This document shows positions 46,125 through 56,728 of a stretch of DNA of 64,000 nt, piece after piece (position 1 is the first letter of the stretch; each line of letters opens with the position of its first letter). The notes under the pieces are model-generated. The model saw only the letters and a program-made list of their open reading frames with translations, was not told the DNA's origin and did not search any database. The stretch is from Ashinkailepas kermadecensis (taxonomy: Eukaryota > Arthropoda > Thecostraca > Neolepadidae). Made by a program: the position numbers and the translations under genes. The stretch lies in the NCBI GenBank assembly GCA_034440615.1, contig JAOTOM010004610.1:194501-258500 (forward strand). Direction: 5' to 3'.

Positions 46125-46739
46125 GGTAATCTTCAAGTATTACCCCTCACGCTTTTTGATATCAACAATGCATCCGAGTCACTGTCAGCTGACTGCCAGT
46201 CAGCTGTTGGTGACGTCACTCAAACGTACAGAAACAACACTTCCATGCAAGTGCGCGGAATGACCCCAGGGCATCACCAGGAATATTTATAAGGGGTCGA
46301 CGTGGTGCTCATCCATGGTCAGCAACAAATTTATGTCTATGGAGCAGTTGTGGAGGTTCAGGGCTTCTCAGGACATTTTCCATTGATGGGTGGTGGTTGA
46401 GATGGCACTTTAGATACAGCACAAGGAATTTCCTGCTAGGGGGAGGATGTGCAGATTCTATTTCACGATGGTGAAAACCTAACCTAACAGTAACCTAACC
46501 TAACCTAACCCTTATGGGCACGAAATGACCTATGCAGTCGATGCGCCCCTAAACCACAATAACTAACTAACCTAACCCTTATAAATATTCCTGGTGATGC
46601 CCTTGGGTCATTCAGTGCATCCAACTGGTGGGTGTCTGTACGTTTGAGTGACGTCACAAACAGCTGACTGGCAGTCAGCTGATGATGGCTTGGATACATT
46701 GTTGAAATAAAGTCTGAGGGGTAATACTTGAAGAATGCC
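46125..46739. mobile_element. MITE family 2, 9-bp (or 8-bp) TSD, carrying a tail insertion
   Basis: TIRs of about 165 bp start GGTAATCTTCAAGTATTACC and GGCATTCTTCAAGTATTACC. GACAGTCAA is duplicated at 46116-46124 and 46740-46748. Each arm holds TGACGTCA within GTGACGTCACTCAAACGTAC or a variant. The start GGTA..(T)TCAAG resembles family 1, suggesting a common superfamily. Confidence 0.88.
46516..46570 (+). mobile_element. Hairpin-tail-only insertion, 55 bp, 12-bp TSD
   Basis: Starts GGGCACGAAATGACC and ends AATAACTAACTAA. CCTAACCCTTAT is duplicated exactly at 46504-46515 and 46571-46582. It lies inside MITE family 2 and is therefore younger than that copy. Confidence 0.9.
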
Positions 46740-49150
46740 GACAGTCAATAGGTGGTTTTACAGAGGCTTTTTACTCTCAGGTCATGTGGCCTCAGGAACA
46801 GGATAGAGGGAGAAGACCTGGCATAATGATCGACATAAATTAAAAACGACCACCAAATTTAATTCTCTGATCAGTTTTAATAACAATATGTTTTTCTATC
46901 AACACCACTGAAATATGCAAAATTAAACTTACGAACATCAACAAATTGCAATACGCTTTCTGATTTACATGGAGACTGCACTCAGCTCTACTGTATCTGG
47001 CAGCCGACGAATGTTTGCCAGATAACAAATTGGTGCTATGGTTAAATTAGCGAGGGGTGTGGTTATAAGCCAACTTCCTGAGAATTGGTAGATAGAATGA
47101 GAACAAAAGTATATTTAATCAATGTCAACCAAGTTTATAAATCCATACCTGATGCTCCCGACATGCTTACACCACACAACTAATAAATATTCACAACACA
47201 CCCCACAAATAGGACACTCGTGTGCAGACTGATTTGTTTCCTGCCGTCTATTGGGATATGGGTTTTGGAATATAAAATGGTTTAAGGAAAATTATACTAA
47301 AAACAATCTGTACAATATTTTTATTCCCACCACCAAGCAATCATTTTTGTTAACAAAAAAGCTGGGAAAATTGATTGAAACCAATTCTTATTAATATTAC
47401 ATGTTTTCCAATGTACTTTTTTAGTTCATGTCTGGAATGTTTTAGGTGAAGACAGGAATGACTTGGAAGGATCAAAATCGACTAGACCGGAGAGAAAATG
47501 CCGCTGTAAAACTGCCTAATGTTGACTGCTAGATGACAAATCATCACTATGGTTAAGTTAGTGAAGGGTGTGGTGACAAGCAATTTCCTGGGTAACTGGC
47601 TGAATTGACAACAAAGGTATACTTCATTGATATCAACCAAGTTTATTCATCCATATCTGGTACTCCTGACATGCTAACACCCCACAAGCAATATGTAATC
47701 ACACCACAACTCATGAGCAGGATACTCATGCACTGGCTAGTTTGTTGAGTGCTGCATATTGGAATATAAAATGTCTGAACTAAAATTATACTAAAAAAAA
47801 ATACTCCATCTAACATCGTTCTCTGCTGGCTACCAAGTAATTGTTGATGCAAACATTGTAATGGCTGATTGAAGCTAATTCTTAGTATTTTATGTTGTAT
47901 GATATATGATTTATTTCATATATGGAGTGTTTCTGTTGAAGCCAAGAATGACTGAAAGATCTAAAGTATAGGGAGCAAATTGCAGCAGGAAAGCTGCCTA
48001 TTGAATAACTTACTTTAAATTATACCAGAAAGTACTCTGTCTAACATTGTTTCATGCACACTACCAAACAATAATTGGTTCTTCTTGCTAAAGAGAAAGC
48101 TGTGATAACTGATTCAAATGAATTACCAGTATGAATTGCTGTATGATATATATTTCTAGTTCATTTGTGGAATTTCTGCTATTTGCTCTCTTGGTTATAT
48201 GTGATTTCCCAAAGAAATTGCAAAGGAAGAAGTTGCAAGGTAAGCTTCATCAAGTTCACTCCATACATTCCTCTTCAGAGGTGTGCTCAGGGGCTTCTAT
48301 ATAAATATCATTTTCTAGAAAATGGCCTGCACCATAAAAATCATTGAAGTTCACCATAGGCGGTTTTACAGGTTTTTTCTCCTAGGTCACGTGGTCTCAG
48401 GAACAAGATAGAGGGAGAAGATAGAGAAATTTATGCGGCATAACGATCAGCATAAATTAAAAGTGACCACCAAATCTGATTGTCACATCAGTCTTAATAT
48501 CGAATTAGGTTTTACTATTGACACTGCTGAAATAAGTAAAATTAAACTTACGAACATCAGCAAATTGCAATACGCTTTCTGATTTACGTGGAAACTGCAC
48601 TCAGCTCTACTGTATCTGTCAGCCAACGAATGACTGCCAGATGACGAATTGGAGCTATGGTTAAATTAGTGAAGGATGTGGTTATAAGCCAACTTCCTGA
48701 GCAATGGTAGATAAAATGGTAACAAAAGTATACTTATTCAATGTCAACCAAGTTTATTAATCCATACCTGATACTCCCGACATGCTCACTCTGCACAACT
48801 AATAAATATTCACAACACACCACACAAATAGGACGCTCATGCACCGACTGATTTGTTACCTGCCGTCTATTGGGATATGGGTTTTGGAATATAAAATGGT
48901 TTAAGGAAAGTTATACTAAAAACAATCTGTCTAAAATATTTTATTCCTACCACCATGTAACAATTTTTGTCAAAGAAAAGGCTGAGAAAATTAATTGAAA
49001 CCAATTCTTATTCATATTAAATGTTCTCCGATGTACTTTTTTAGTTCATGTCTGGAATGTTTAGTTGAAGCCAGGAATGACTTGGAAAGATTAAAAGTGA
49101 CTATATGGGAGAGCAAATTGCCACTGTAAAACCTCCTTATGATAACCAGC

Positions 49151-49945
49151 AACAAAATCACATTCACTTTAGAAAAACCCAGATGTGGAATAGAGAAATG
49201 CATGGCACAAATTGACTAACTCAGTATAGCTGATAAACCTTTCAAGCTAAATTCCATGCACTGTACTTAGCATGTGGATCAAGTGTGTAATGGTTCAAGG
49301 GTCTTCTCCCTGGTGGAGACTGAATATTTTCAGTGACATCCACCAGAGGGACACATGCAGAAAACATGCAAACATTGAAATGGTGGGTGTCTTCATCAAA
49401 AGTTGTTCTTCATAAAAAGTGTGTTTGATGAAACATTTGAACATAAGTAATACCAAAACCACAAGGTTATCAATGGATTTGGAATTATGGAGAAATAATT
49501 GGAAGTAAGCTTACTATTGATCTCCTATTGCATTTCTCCTTTAGTACTGCCAGACATGTTTACAATGGCAAGGCTTGATTGTCCAGGATAGGTGATGAAA
49601 CTTATCAGCTACATAATGTCGATAGCTGCTGTAGATATGTTGGTATGCTTAGAGGAAGCAGTGGTCAGTGTCAGTGGGTTAATCTACCCTAACCCAAAGG
49701 TCTACAGATGTTGGGTCAGCTAAAGCCAGCTGGTGTTGGGTTGCGTAATGCCTACAAATGTTGGATCATGTAAAAATTATGGACAGCTGTGGACTCTTGA
49801 CACCACATACCAAGAAGCAGTGTTCTCACACCATAGCATTATCCAAGGGCAAGCTGTCCAGAGATACTTGGCACTTTATTGTCTATCACTAACTGCACTG
49901 ATAATTCAGATTTTGCTCCTGGAGGGCACACTGGGCATCCAATGA
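49151..49945. other. Intergenic, no gene recognised
   Basis: No supportable gene or repeat beyond scattered short motifs. Confidence 0.4.
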
Positions 49946-51500
49946 GTGATATCCTGCCCCATGCAGGGCATCACATGCAATGACAGACACCCCTGTCTGG
50001 TGTGAGGTCCCTCCACTGGAGTGGTTGTCAGCCACTGTAGGGACATCATGTCCACTGAGAAACATCCCAACTGGTTAGTGTCACTCCTGGAGGGGCATTT
50101 GACCAATGGAGTGGTACCCTATCAAATGTGGATTGTCCTGTCCAGTGTGGGATACCCTGTTCAATGAGGGACACCCCATCCAATGAGAGACAACACTACA
50201 CTGAGGGCAGGGGAGGGCGCACACACACACTGGACATGTGCCCTACCCTTTCTAATGATGCGTGTGGGATACCCTGTTCAACGAGGGACACCCCATCCAA
50301 TGAGAGACAACACTGCACTGAGAGGCAGGGGAGGGCGCACACACACACTGGACATGTGCCCTACCCTTTCTAATGATGCTCATCTTGTCCAGTGTGGGAT
50401 ACCCTGTTCAACGAGGGACACCCCATCCAATGAGAGACAACACTGCACTGAGAGGCAGGGGAGGGCGCACACACACACTGGACATGTGCCCTACCCTTTC
50501 TAATGATGCTCATCTTGTCCAGTGTGGGATACCCTGTTCAACGAGGGACACCCCATCCAATGAGAGACAACACTGCACTGAGAGGCAGGGGAAGGCGCAC
50601 ACACACACTGGACATGTGCCCTACCCTTTCTAATGATGCTCATCTTGTCCAGTGTGGGATACCCTGTTCAATGAGGGACACCCCATCCAATGAGAGACAA
50701 CACTGCACTGAGAGGCAGGGGAAGGTGCACACACACACTGGACATGTGCCCTACCCTTTCTAATGATGCTCATCTTGTCCAGTGTGGGATACCCTGTTCA
50801 ATGAGGGACACCCCATCCAATGAGAGACAACACACCACTGAGAGGCAGGGGAGGGCGCACACACACACTGGACATGTGCCCTACCCTTTCTAATGATGCT
50901 CATCTTGTCCAGTGTGGGATACCCTGTTCAATGAGGGACACCCCATCCAATGAGAGACAACACACCACTGAGAGGCAGGGGAGGGCGCACACACACACTG
51001 GACATGTGCCCTACCCTTTCTAATGATGCTCATCTTGTCCAGTGTGGGATACCCTGTTCAATGAGGGACACCCCATCCAATGAGAGACAACACACCACTG
51101 AGGGCAGGGGAGGGCGCACACACACACTGGACATGTGCCCTACCCTTTCTAATGATGCTCATCTTGTCCAGTGTGGGGCATACCTTGTTCAATGAGGGAC
51201 ACCCCATCCAATGAGAGACAACACACCACTGAGGGAAGGGGAGGGCGCACACACACACTGGACATGTGCCCTACCCTTTCTAATGATGCTCATCTTGTCC
51301 AGTGTGGGGCATCCTGTCCAATGAGGGATATTGCATTCAGAGTGGCCACTCCACTGGAAGGGTGCCCACTCCACTGGAAGGGTGCCCATTCAATAAGAGT
51401 CATCCCCATCTAATAATGGTTACCCAATCCAGTACAATGGCACCTCACAACAGAGGACGTACCATTTAATGATTGGCACTTTGTCTAGTGAGGGATGCTG
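49946..51500. repeat. 130-bp higher-order tandem repeat with diverged 20-bp edges
   Basis: About nine units of 130 bp (50128-51320) contain TGAGGGACACCCCATCCAAT and GCGCACACACACACTGGACA. Inside each unit, phrases of about 20 bp (CAATGAGGGACACCC, CAATGAGAGACAACAC) are related. Flanks 49946-50127 and 51320-51500 consist of similar but diverged 20-bp phrases without the 130-bp order. Confidence 0.93.
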
Positions 51501-51979
51501 TGAGTTGGCAGGGACCCTAAGCACATACTGATGATGTCACTGCATTCTTATGAAAATCGTAATACCATTATGCTATATGCCATGTAATATCGAATGTGTG
51601 TTTGTCGTTGTATCCGATGCGCTCGTTGTCACCATGCAATAATGTTCCATGTGTACCATCTTGTTCCTTTTCGGCCTGCCATTGCTTGTAAGTTGATTTT
51701 ACCTGCGAGGGATGTGATTAATAAGCAAATGAATAAATAGTCTAGCATGGCATACATCAGGCCGAGATCCTGACCGCTCTCGAGATCCTGATATCCCCCA
51801 ATCCATCCTAGTACACCTTACTTGCCATTCAGTGGCATTGGCGACGGCTCACTTTCCCACCAGGATCAGTAATCCCTGATATCGGCCTCCATCAGTGCCA
51901 CTCTGCTGTCGTGACGTCCGCCGTTCTGGCACAGCTCCAGACCGCGGCTCCTGTCAGGATCTCATCTGATCAGTTGATC
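51501..51979. other. Upstream region of the 52-kb gene
   Basis: The reading frame of the downstream gene stays open upstream of its first ATG to at least 51860, so a further 5' exon or longer N-terminus is possible. No core promoter is recognised. Confidence 0.35.
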
Positions 51980-53047
51980 ATGACCGAGCGCGGCTGTCGG
52001 AAGCGTGACAGCCCGGCAAGCGCCGCGGAGCTTCCCGGCAACACCTGCGCGATCCCCCTGCTGCGGACACGCTACGCGCCCGAGTACCGCGGCCGCCTGA
52101 AGGTTCACCGTGACACCTTGCTGTACGTGCTGGAGACGATGGTGCCGGCGCCTCTGTTCGAGTCGGCGCCTGATCACGCGGGCTCTGAGAGCGAGGAGGT
52201 GGAGCCGGCGGACACCTGTCCCTCGGACAGCGACTCCGACGGCGGCGACGACTGGCGGTTGGCCAGCAAGCGGTCGTGTAGTGGCGGCGGACCGCCCAGC
52301 AAGAGGCGGCGCCGGTGGAGCGTCCATCGCCGCGGGACCCCGACGTGGTCGATGACGGCCGACATGGTGCAGCCGGACGTGACGCGGCCGTCCGACCTGC
52401 CGACGCAGCTGTGCCGGGCGGCGCAGCACTCGGCCTCGTCGGGCCGGCCGCACGACATGCTGGACGCCCTGCTGGCGCTGGTGCCGCTGACGCCGCGTCT
52501 GACGCGCCTCTGCTGGGAGCTGGCGCTCGGCGTCAGCGTGGCGGCCGACGGCGGCAGCACGCTGCCCGACGTGGTGCCGCGCTTCGTGATGCACAGCGTG
52601 CTGTACAGGCCGGCGGCGTTCATGGCGGCCATCACGGCGCTGGCGACGGTCGGGAACCGAGCCGAGGCGCTGCGGGTGGCGGCCGGCTCCAGCAGCTCCA
52701 GCGGCTCCAGCAGCTCCAGCCAGCTCGGCAGGCAGCAGACCGGCACTGGCGCCGTGCTGGAGATGATGCGTGAGCTGGCCAACGTGCTGCAGGGCACGGC
52801 CAGCGGCGGCGCCGCGCACTATCTGAAGATGCTGCAGAGCCGGCTGCAGTCGCTGCTGACCGACAGGACGCAGCGGCTGGCGCTGGCGCCGCTCCTGGCT
52901 GCAGTCAACAGCCGGCTGGAGGGAGAGGAGAAGGCGGCGGCGACGGCGTCGACTTTCCCGGCCAGTGGTCAGCTGGTGGGACACGTGAAAGCTTCGAAAA
53001 GTGACCGCCGGAAGGGTCAGAAGAGAAAACGGACTACGTTGGCATAA
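51980..53047 (+). CDS. Unrecognised nuclear-type protein, 355 residues
   Basis: A GC-rich single-exon frame with strong third-position G/C, like the CCNH exon, so I take it as a host gene. The ATG at 51980 is the first in frame. Visible features: N-terminal KVHRDTLLYVLETMVP helix; a Ser/Asp/Glu-rich acidic tract at about residues 69-91; a basic NLS-like SKRRRRW near 108-113; a helix-rich middle with Leu-rich segments (MLDALLALVPLTPRLTRLCW, FMAAITALATVGNRAEALRV); a Ser/Gly run near 235-248 encoded by an AGCTCC-type repeat; and a basic C-terminal tail (KSDRRKGQKRKR). Acidic-basic composition with two NLS-like clusters suggests a nuclear or nucleolar protein. I do not recognise the family. The equally open antisense frame is a codon-bias shadow. 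Confidence 0.65.
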   Translation: MTERGCRKRDSPASAAELPGNTCAIPLLRTRYAPEYRGRLKVHRDTLLYVLETMVPAPLFESAPDHAGSESEEVEPADTCPSDSDSDGGDDWRLASKRSCSGGGPPSKRRRRWSVHRRGTPTWSMTADMVQPDVTRPSDLPTQLCRAAQHSASSGRPHDMLDALLALVPLTPRLTRLCWELALGVSVAADGGSTLPDVVPRFVMHSVLYRPAAFMAAITALATVGNRAEALRVAAGSSSSSGSSSSSQLGRQQTGTGAVLEMMRELANVLQGTASGGAAHYLKMLQSRLQSLLTDRTQRLALAPLLAAVNSRLEGEEKAAATASTFPASGQLVGHVKASKSDRRKGQKRKRTTLA

Positions 53048-54128
53048 GAAGAAGACTGGCTTGCCTCAGGTGAACTGCACTGATTGCGGACACAAATTGT
53101 TATTGTGCGCCAAAGCTGAACTGATCAGCATGGCTGGTACACGTGAAGATCTACCGGACTTGAGGTAATAATTTTGCGACATTGTGATGTGATGTATTAT
53201 TATGGGTAAATTGCGTCAGCTTCTGACTTTTCATGGTCAGCCAAACGTCAGCCCGTGAAATACACGCATGATCTAAGCAGACTTGCCATATTTCGCGGTA
53301 GATCGCTACCCTTCCCGAAGCTTTTGAATCCAAATCATAACTAATTGCCCGATTAGTTAGATCCGGTTGTTTTGCACGTGTAGGAGCCAATTTAGTACGT
53401 GTAAAAGGAGACTCCTTCACTGTGTTCTCTCCTGAACTATGCCTTTGGCTGCTCGTCGCCTGAATCGGCAGTTCGCTGGTTGCGATGTGGCGTATGGAAT
53501 GTTGCAGACAGTGTCGTTGATTGTCGCCACAGTCGTACGCGCCTGGACCAGTGCTTGCTAAATAGGCTGTTTATGTTGTTTTTGGCATCCAGAACATTAT
53601 CCGCTATCCTGAAAGTTACCCTCTCATTTTTTCTCATTTGGAGGTTGAACGGTGTTATTTGACAATGAGCTGCCCTGTGATAGTGTCCAAGACTGACTGG
53701 AAAGTGCAAACTGTGATTCTGATGTCACATGTTGGAAGCAAATTTCCTCCCTGTATTCGATTAACCAGAAATTATCCTCCACATCTGGGGTAACAGAGCA
53801 CCAATCCTACCCTGGTCTTGGCTATGAGCGGGTAAGCTGTAGTAACCGCCCTGGATCCTCTCCGCTATCATCCTCCCACTGTAGCAAAGCTGATGGTGGC
53901 TTGATAATTACTCAAAGAAAATAAATGTTCTAGGTTGGTCAACTTCGGGGCGTATCTTCCACCCCCTTCGCTGATCCTGTCTGACTGAGCGTAACCTGGT
54001 AAACATAATGGCAGTAGCTGGAGACATGATAACAAATGTGCAGTCATATTGTCTTCCGGGAAGGGCAAGCCAACGATGAAGGCCCGTCTCCCGTGTCCCG
54101 TCCCCACCTCCCGTTTGTGGGCTCGAAT
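53048..54128. other. Intergenic, no gene recognised
   Basis: An ATG at 53130 followed by 11 codons and a GTAATA donor-like site could be a tiny exon but has no other support. Confidence 0.35.
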
Positions 54129-54185
54129 GGGTGCCTGGTATGACCTCGCTCTTTGTGCGCCCTTAAGCCCAAGCGATCAACCAAT
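54129..54185 (+). mobile_element. Diverged hairpin-tail copy
   Basis: GGGTGCCTGGTATGACC, then GTGCGCCCTTAAGCCC with tail GATCAACC keep the hairpin-loop-tail order with decay. No TSD found. Confidence 0.45.
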
Positions 54186-54289
54186 GTGAGGCGAGCTCTA
54201 AGGCCCAAATACCGAAATACCTAACAATATGCGGGCGAAAATACAGTTATGTGTACAGACCGGACGTGGCCTTGTGTGAGTGCATGACC

Positions 54290-54595
54290 GGCGTGACCCC
54301 GATCCAGGCGGGTCAGCTGATACTGGAGCGGCCGTCATCTCAGCCACCGCTGGGCTGTTTTCCGTCATCACTGGAGCGGCCGTGGCTGCTGGGGCGGCTG
54401 TGGCCACTATAGCGGCCGTAACTGCTGGAACGGTCATAGCCGACGGGAAGGCCGTGGTCACTGGGACGGCCATCACTGCTGGAATGGCCGCGGCCGCTGT
54501 GGCAACCGCCGCCGCTAAAGCAGCCGTAACCATCGGGATAGCCGTTACCGCGGAGGCGGCCGCCATCGGCGTTCGTGAGGTCGCCTAGTAATATC
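54290..54595. repeat. Degenerate GCGGCCGT/GCTGGAACGG-type repeat
   Basis: Short phrases such as GCTGGAACGGTCAT and ACTGGGACGGCCATC recur irregularly and give Ala/Thr-rich frames on both strands. Similar phrases occur at 41890-42090. Confidence 0.6.
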
Positions 54596-54689
54596 GTTTC
54601 TTTGTCCTCGAGAAACGGTTTAGTATCGACCAATAGACCAATATACCTTTTCTTTTTTAAATAAATTTAATCCGAGTTATTGCTGGGAT

Positions 54690-54986
54690 GGCTTTATGAA
54701 CCAGGGTTCTATTGCTAAGCAGAGCTTGTTGCGTGAACCCTGGCCCCACCACCCGATCCACAAATTCCAGTTCAACAGCAGAATTTTGACCGAAAGTTTA
54801 ACGTGCCGTCAATGCACCGACACGGCCGCCCGGTAGCCCGTCCCCGGCCTTATCGGGCCAGCTGCCAACTGACCCTCCCGGCCGGGGGCTAAATGCGAGC
54901 GCCTAAAGCGGCTCGAACCCTGTGTTGCCAGGACAGGGGAGACCAGAGCAGGCCAGCGCTCCAACCAACTGAGCTACCGGGGCGGC
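54690..54986 (-). mobile_element. tRNA-derived SINE family B, best copy
   Basis: The minus-sense head begins at 54986 with box A (TAGCTCAGTTGG, 54976-54965) and box B (GGGTTCGAGCC, 54920-54910). The body contains the inverse of GGCCTTATCGGGCCAGCTGC and ends near TTGCTAAGCAGAGCTTGTTG read on plus. Its 3' end differs from family A (no hairpin, no TAAC tail), so it likely uses another partner LINE. Confidence 0.75.
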
Positions 54987-56227
54987 AATTATAAAATACC
55001 AATATCCCTCTTGATCCTCGGGTAGTCGGAGCTTTGTCCAACCTTTAAGATCCCCATCTTCAGGTAGACATATATTGCACTCGGCGGCTCTCTTTAATCC
55101 CTTAAGGCACTCTGGCTTGTAGGGTCCCTTCCCAGTCTTTGGCAACATTTCTGGTTCTCAAGAACATCTTAACTCCGAGGCGGGCCCTCAGTATCCCTTA
55201 TAACATCCATCCACATCCATATAATTGCTAATTTAAACAATTTATGGGGACAATACCGTGTGACAAAAGTTCTGAATCATAATACACCTGCAAGTAGGTA
55301 ATTTCATCGGACGAATGAGTTGATATGACCGGCTTACTTGACTAGATACTAGTATTGGCGCCCAGTCCTTATTTGGCATGTGGATGACCGCTGCAGGTAA
55401 TCCCCACTATCGAGCAATAGTGCGGTAGTAACGTGGATTAGTTCGTTTTGGGATAGGTTTATTGGACGTTCTCGTAATACTGCAATAAACGCATAGGGTG
55501 TTAACAGACGATTACCATAACTGCATTGGCACCAACGCCTGAATTTGCTGAACGACGAACTGCATTATAATTCCCAGTTACGATGACATGGTCACACGTT
55601 GCACGGTGCACACTGTAGCCCTGTAGTCTTTTCATCATATGCTGTTGTAGCCAAGGCTCGGTGAGTGTGCGACGGCTTAAGCTGGACTCCTGGACTCTAG
55701 TAAACTGTACTGACACTCGGACGGCAAACAGCACAAGGTATGCATCGAAACACCGATTCATGCTGTTCAGAGGCCCCAGATGCCTCCTCTGATGGCTCCA
55801 GGGACAGGCAAACACGTAACACGAGAAACACATAAAAGAACAACGCTCAAATTTGACTTTGTGCGAACCAGCAGCGTTCAGAATCAAATCAAACAGCATC
55901 GAGGGAGAAGCAAACGTGGATTCGTGGGGGGAGGGGCACACATCCCTCCGTGCTCTCCTGGCACGAGAGAGAGAGGACTGCAACAATACTTCTGCACGCG
56001 ATCCAGAAGACTGCAACGGTAGGCGGCTGCGACACACCCACAACTAGTATCACATGGTTGCCGCATCACCCGACCGAGTTGGCACTCGCAGTTGGCACGT
56101 GGACGGGCGGCGCGGACGGCGGCCGGTGCTGCCCTCTGCACACCAGTCGGTGTGCTCGGCGAGTGGCGTCCTCTCGCTGCGCACGTCGGCGTCCGTGGTG
56201 CACCGAGCGCCATGCCGCGACTTGCTC
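54987..56227. other. Intergenic, no gene recognised
   Basis: 55085-55200 resembles the degenerate GGGCCCT-type DNA of 42.1-43.5 kb. The 180-codon minus frame at 55501-56043 shows no domain and I do not support it. Confidence 0.4.
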
Positions 56228-56388
56228 CGCTGCTGCTTCCTCATACGCGCCATTCACGTCCTCCATACGCGCCATTCACGTCCTCCGTACGTGCCATTCA
56301 CGTCCTCCATGCGCACTATTCACGTCCTCTGTACGCGCCATTCACGTTCCCCATACGCGCTATTCGTGTTCTCCACACGCGCACGCAT
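56228..56388. repeat. 22-bp tandem repeat, about 7 copies
   Basis: The unit is CCATACGCGCCATTCACGTC plus CT, with point variants. Confidence 0.9.
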
Positions 56389-56728
56389 TTCCGAAAGCGG
56401 CAATATTGCCAGCTGCATGGCAGTAGCGTAGCCTGGGGATTGGCATGGGGTCGATTGGTCCCCTCAGCCGTAAGAGGTGTTTTGCCGCATTAATGTTCTG
56501 GCTCTCGACCGAGACACGGTCGATGCGTGATAAACGTGAACCTTGGCCACTCCTCTCTTGATAAAATCCTGGCTACGCCATTGCTTTGAGGAGGCAGGCT
56601 CGCACTATTCAAAACCAGCACGGGGCGATGGTGTCGCCACCTATCCGCTGGTGTGGAGTCACGTGACTGACTGACGGACTCGTCAGCACTGCCGCCTGGT
56701 GGGCGTCTGCCGCACTAACTCCGCATGG

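Larger units (their letters stand above)
45780..49150. repeat. Diverged long-unit duplication array (unit up to about 0.8 kb)
   Basis: 46745-47520 and 48360-49140 match along their length (ACTTACGAACATCA, GCAATACGCTTTCTGATTTA, GGGATATGGGTTTTGGAATA). 47530-47960 and about 48000-48240 are partial copies, and 45870-46115 is a more diverged one. No coding potential is recognised. Copies contain the stretch where MITE family 2 inserted. Confidence 0.75.

Noticed and set aside
50128..51320. CRISPR-like regular repeats
   Set aside because: Units are contiguous without unique spacers and the context is eukaryotic; it is a tandem repeat.
51962..52984. 340-codon antisense frame at the 52-kb gene
   Set aside because: An Arg/Gln/His-rich composition typical of a shadow of a high-GC3 gene.
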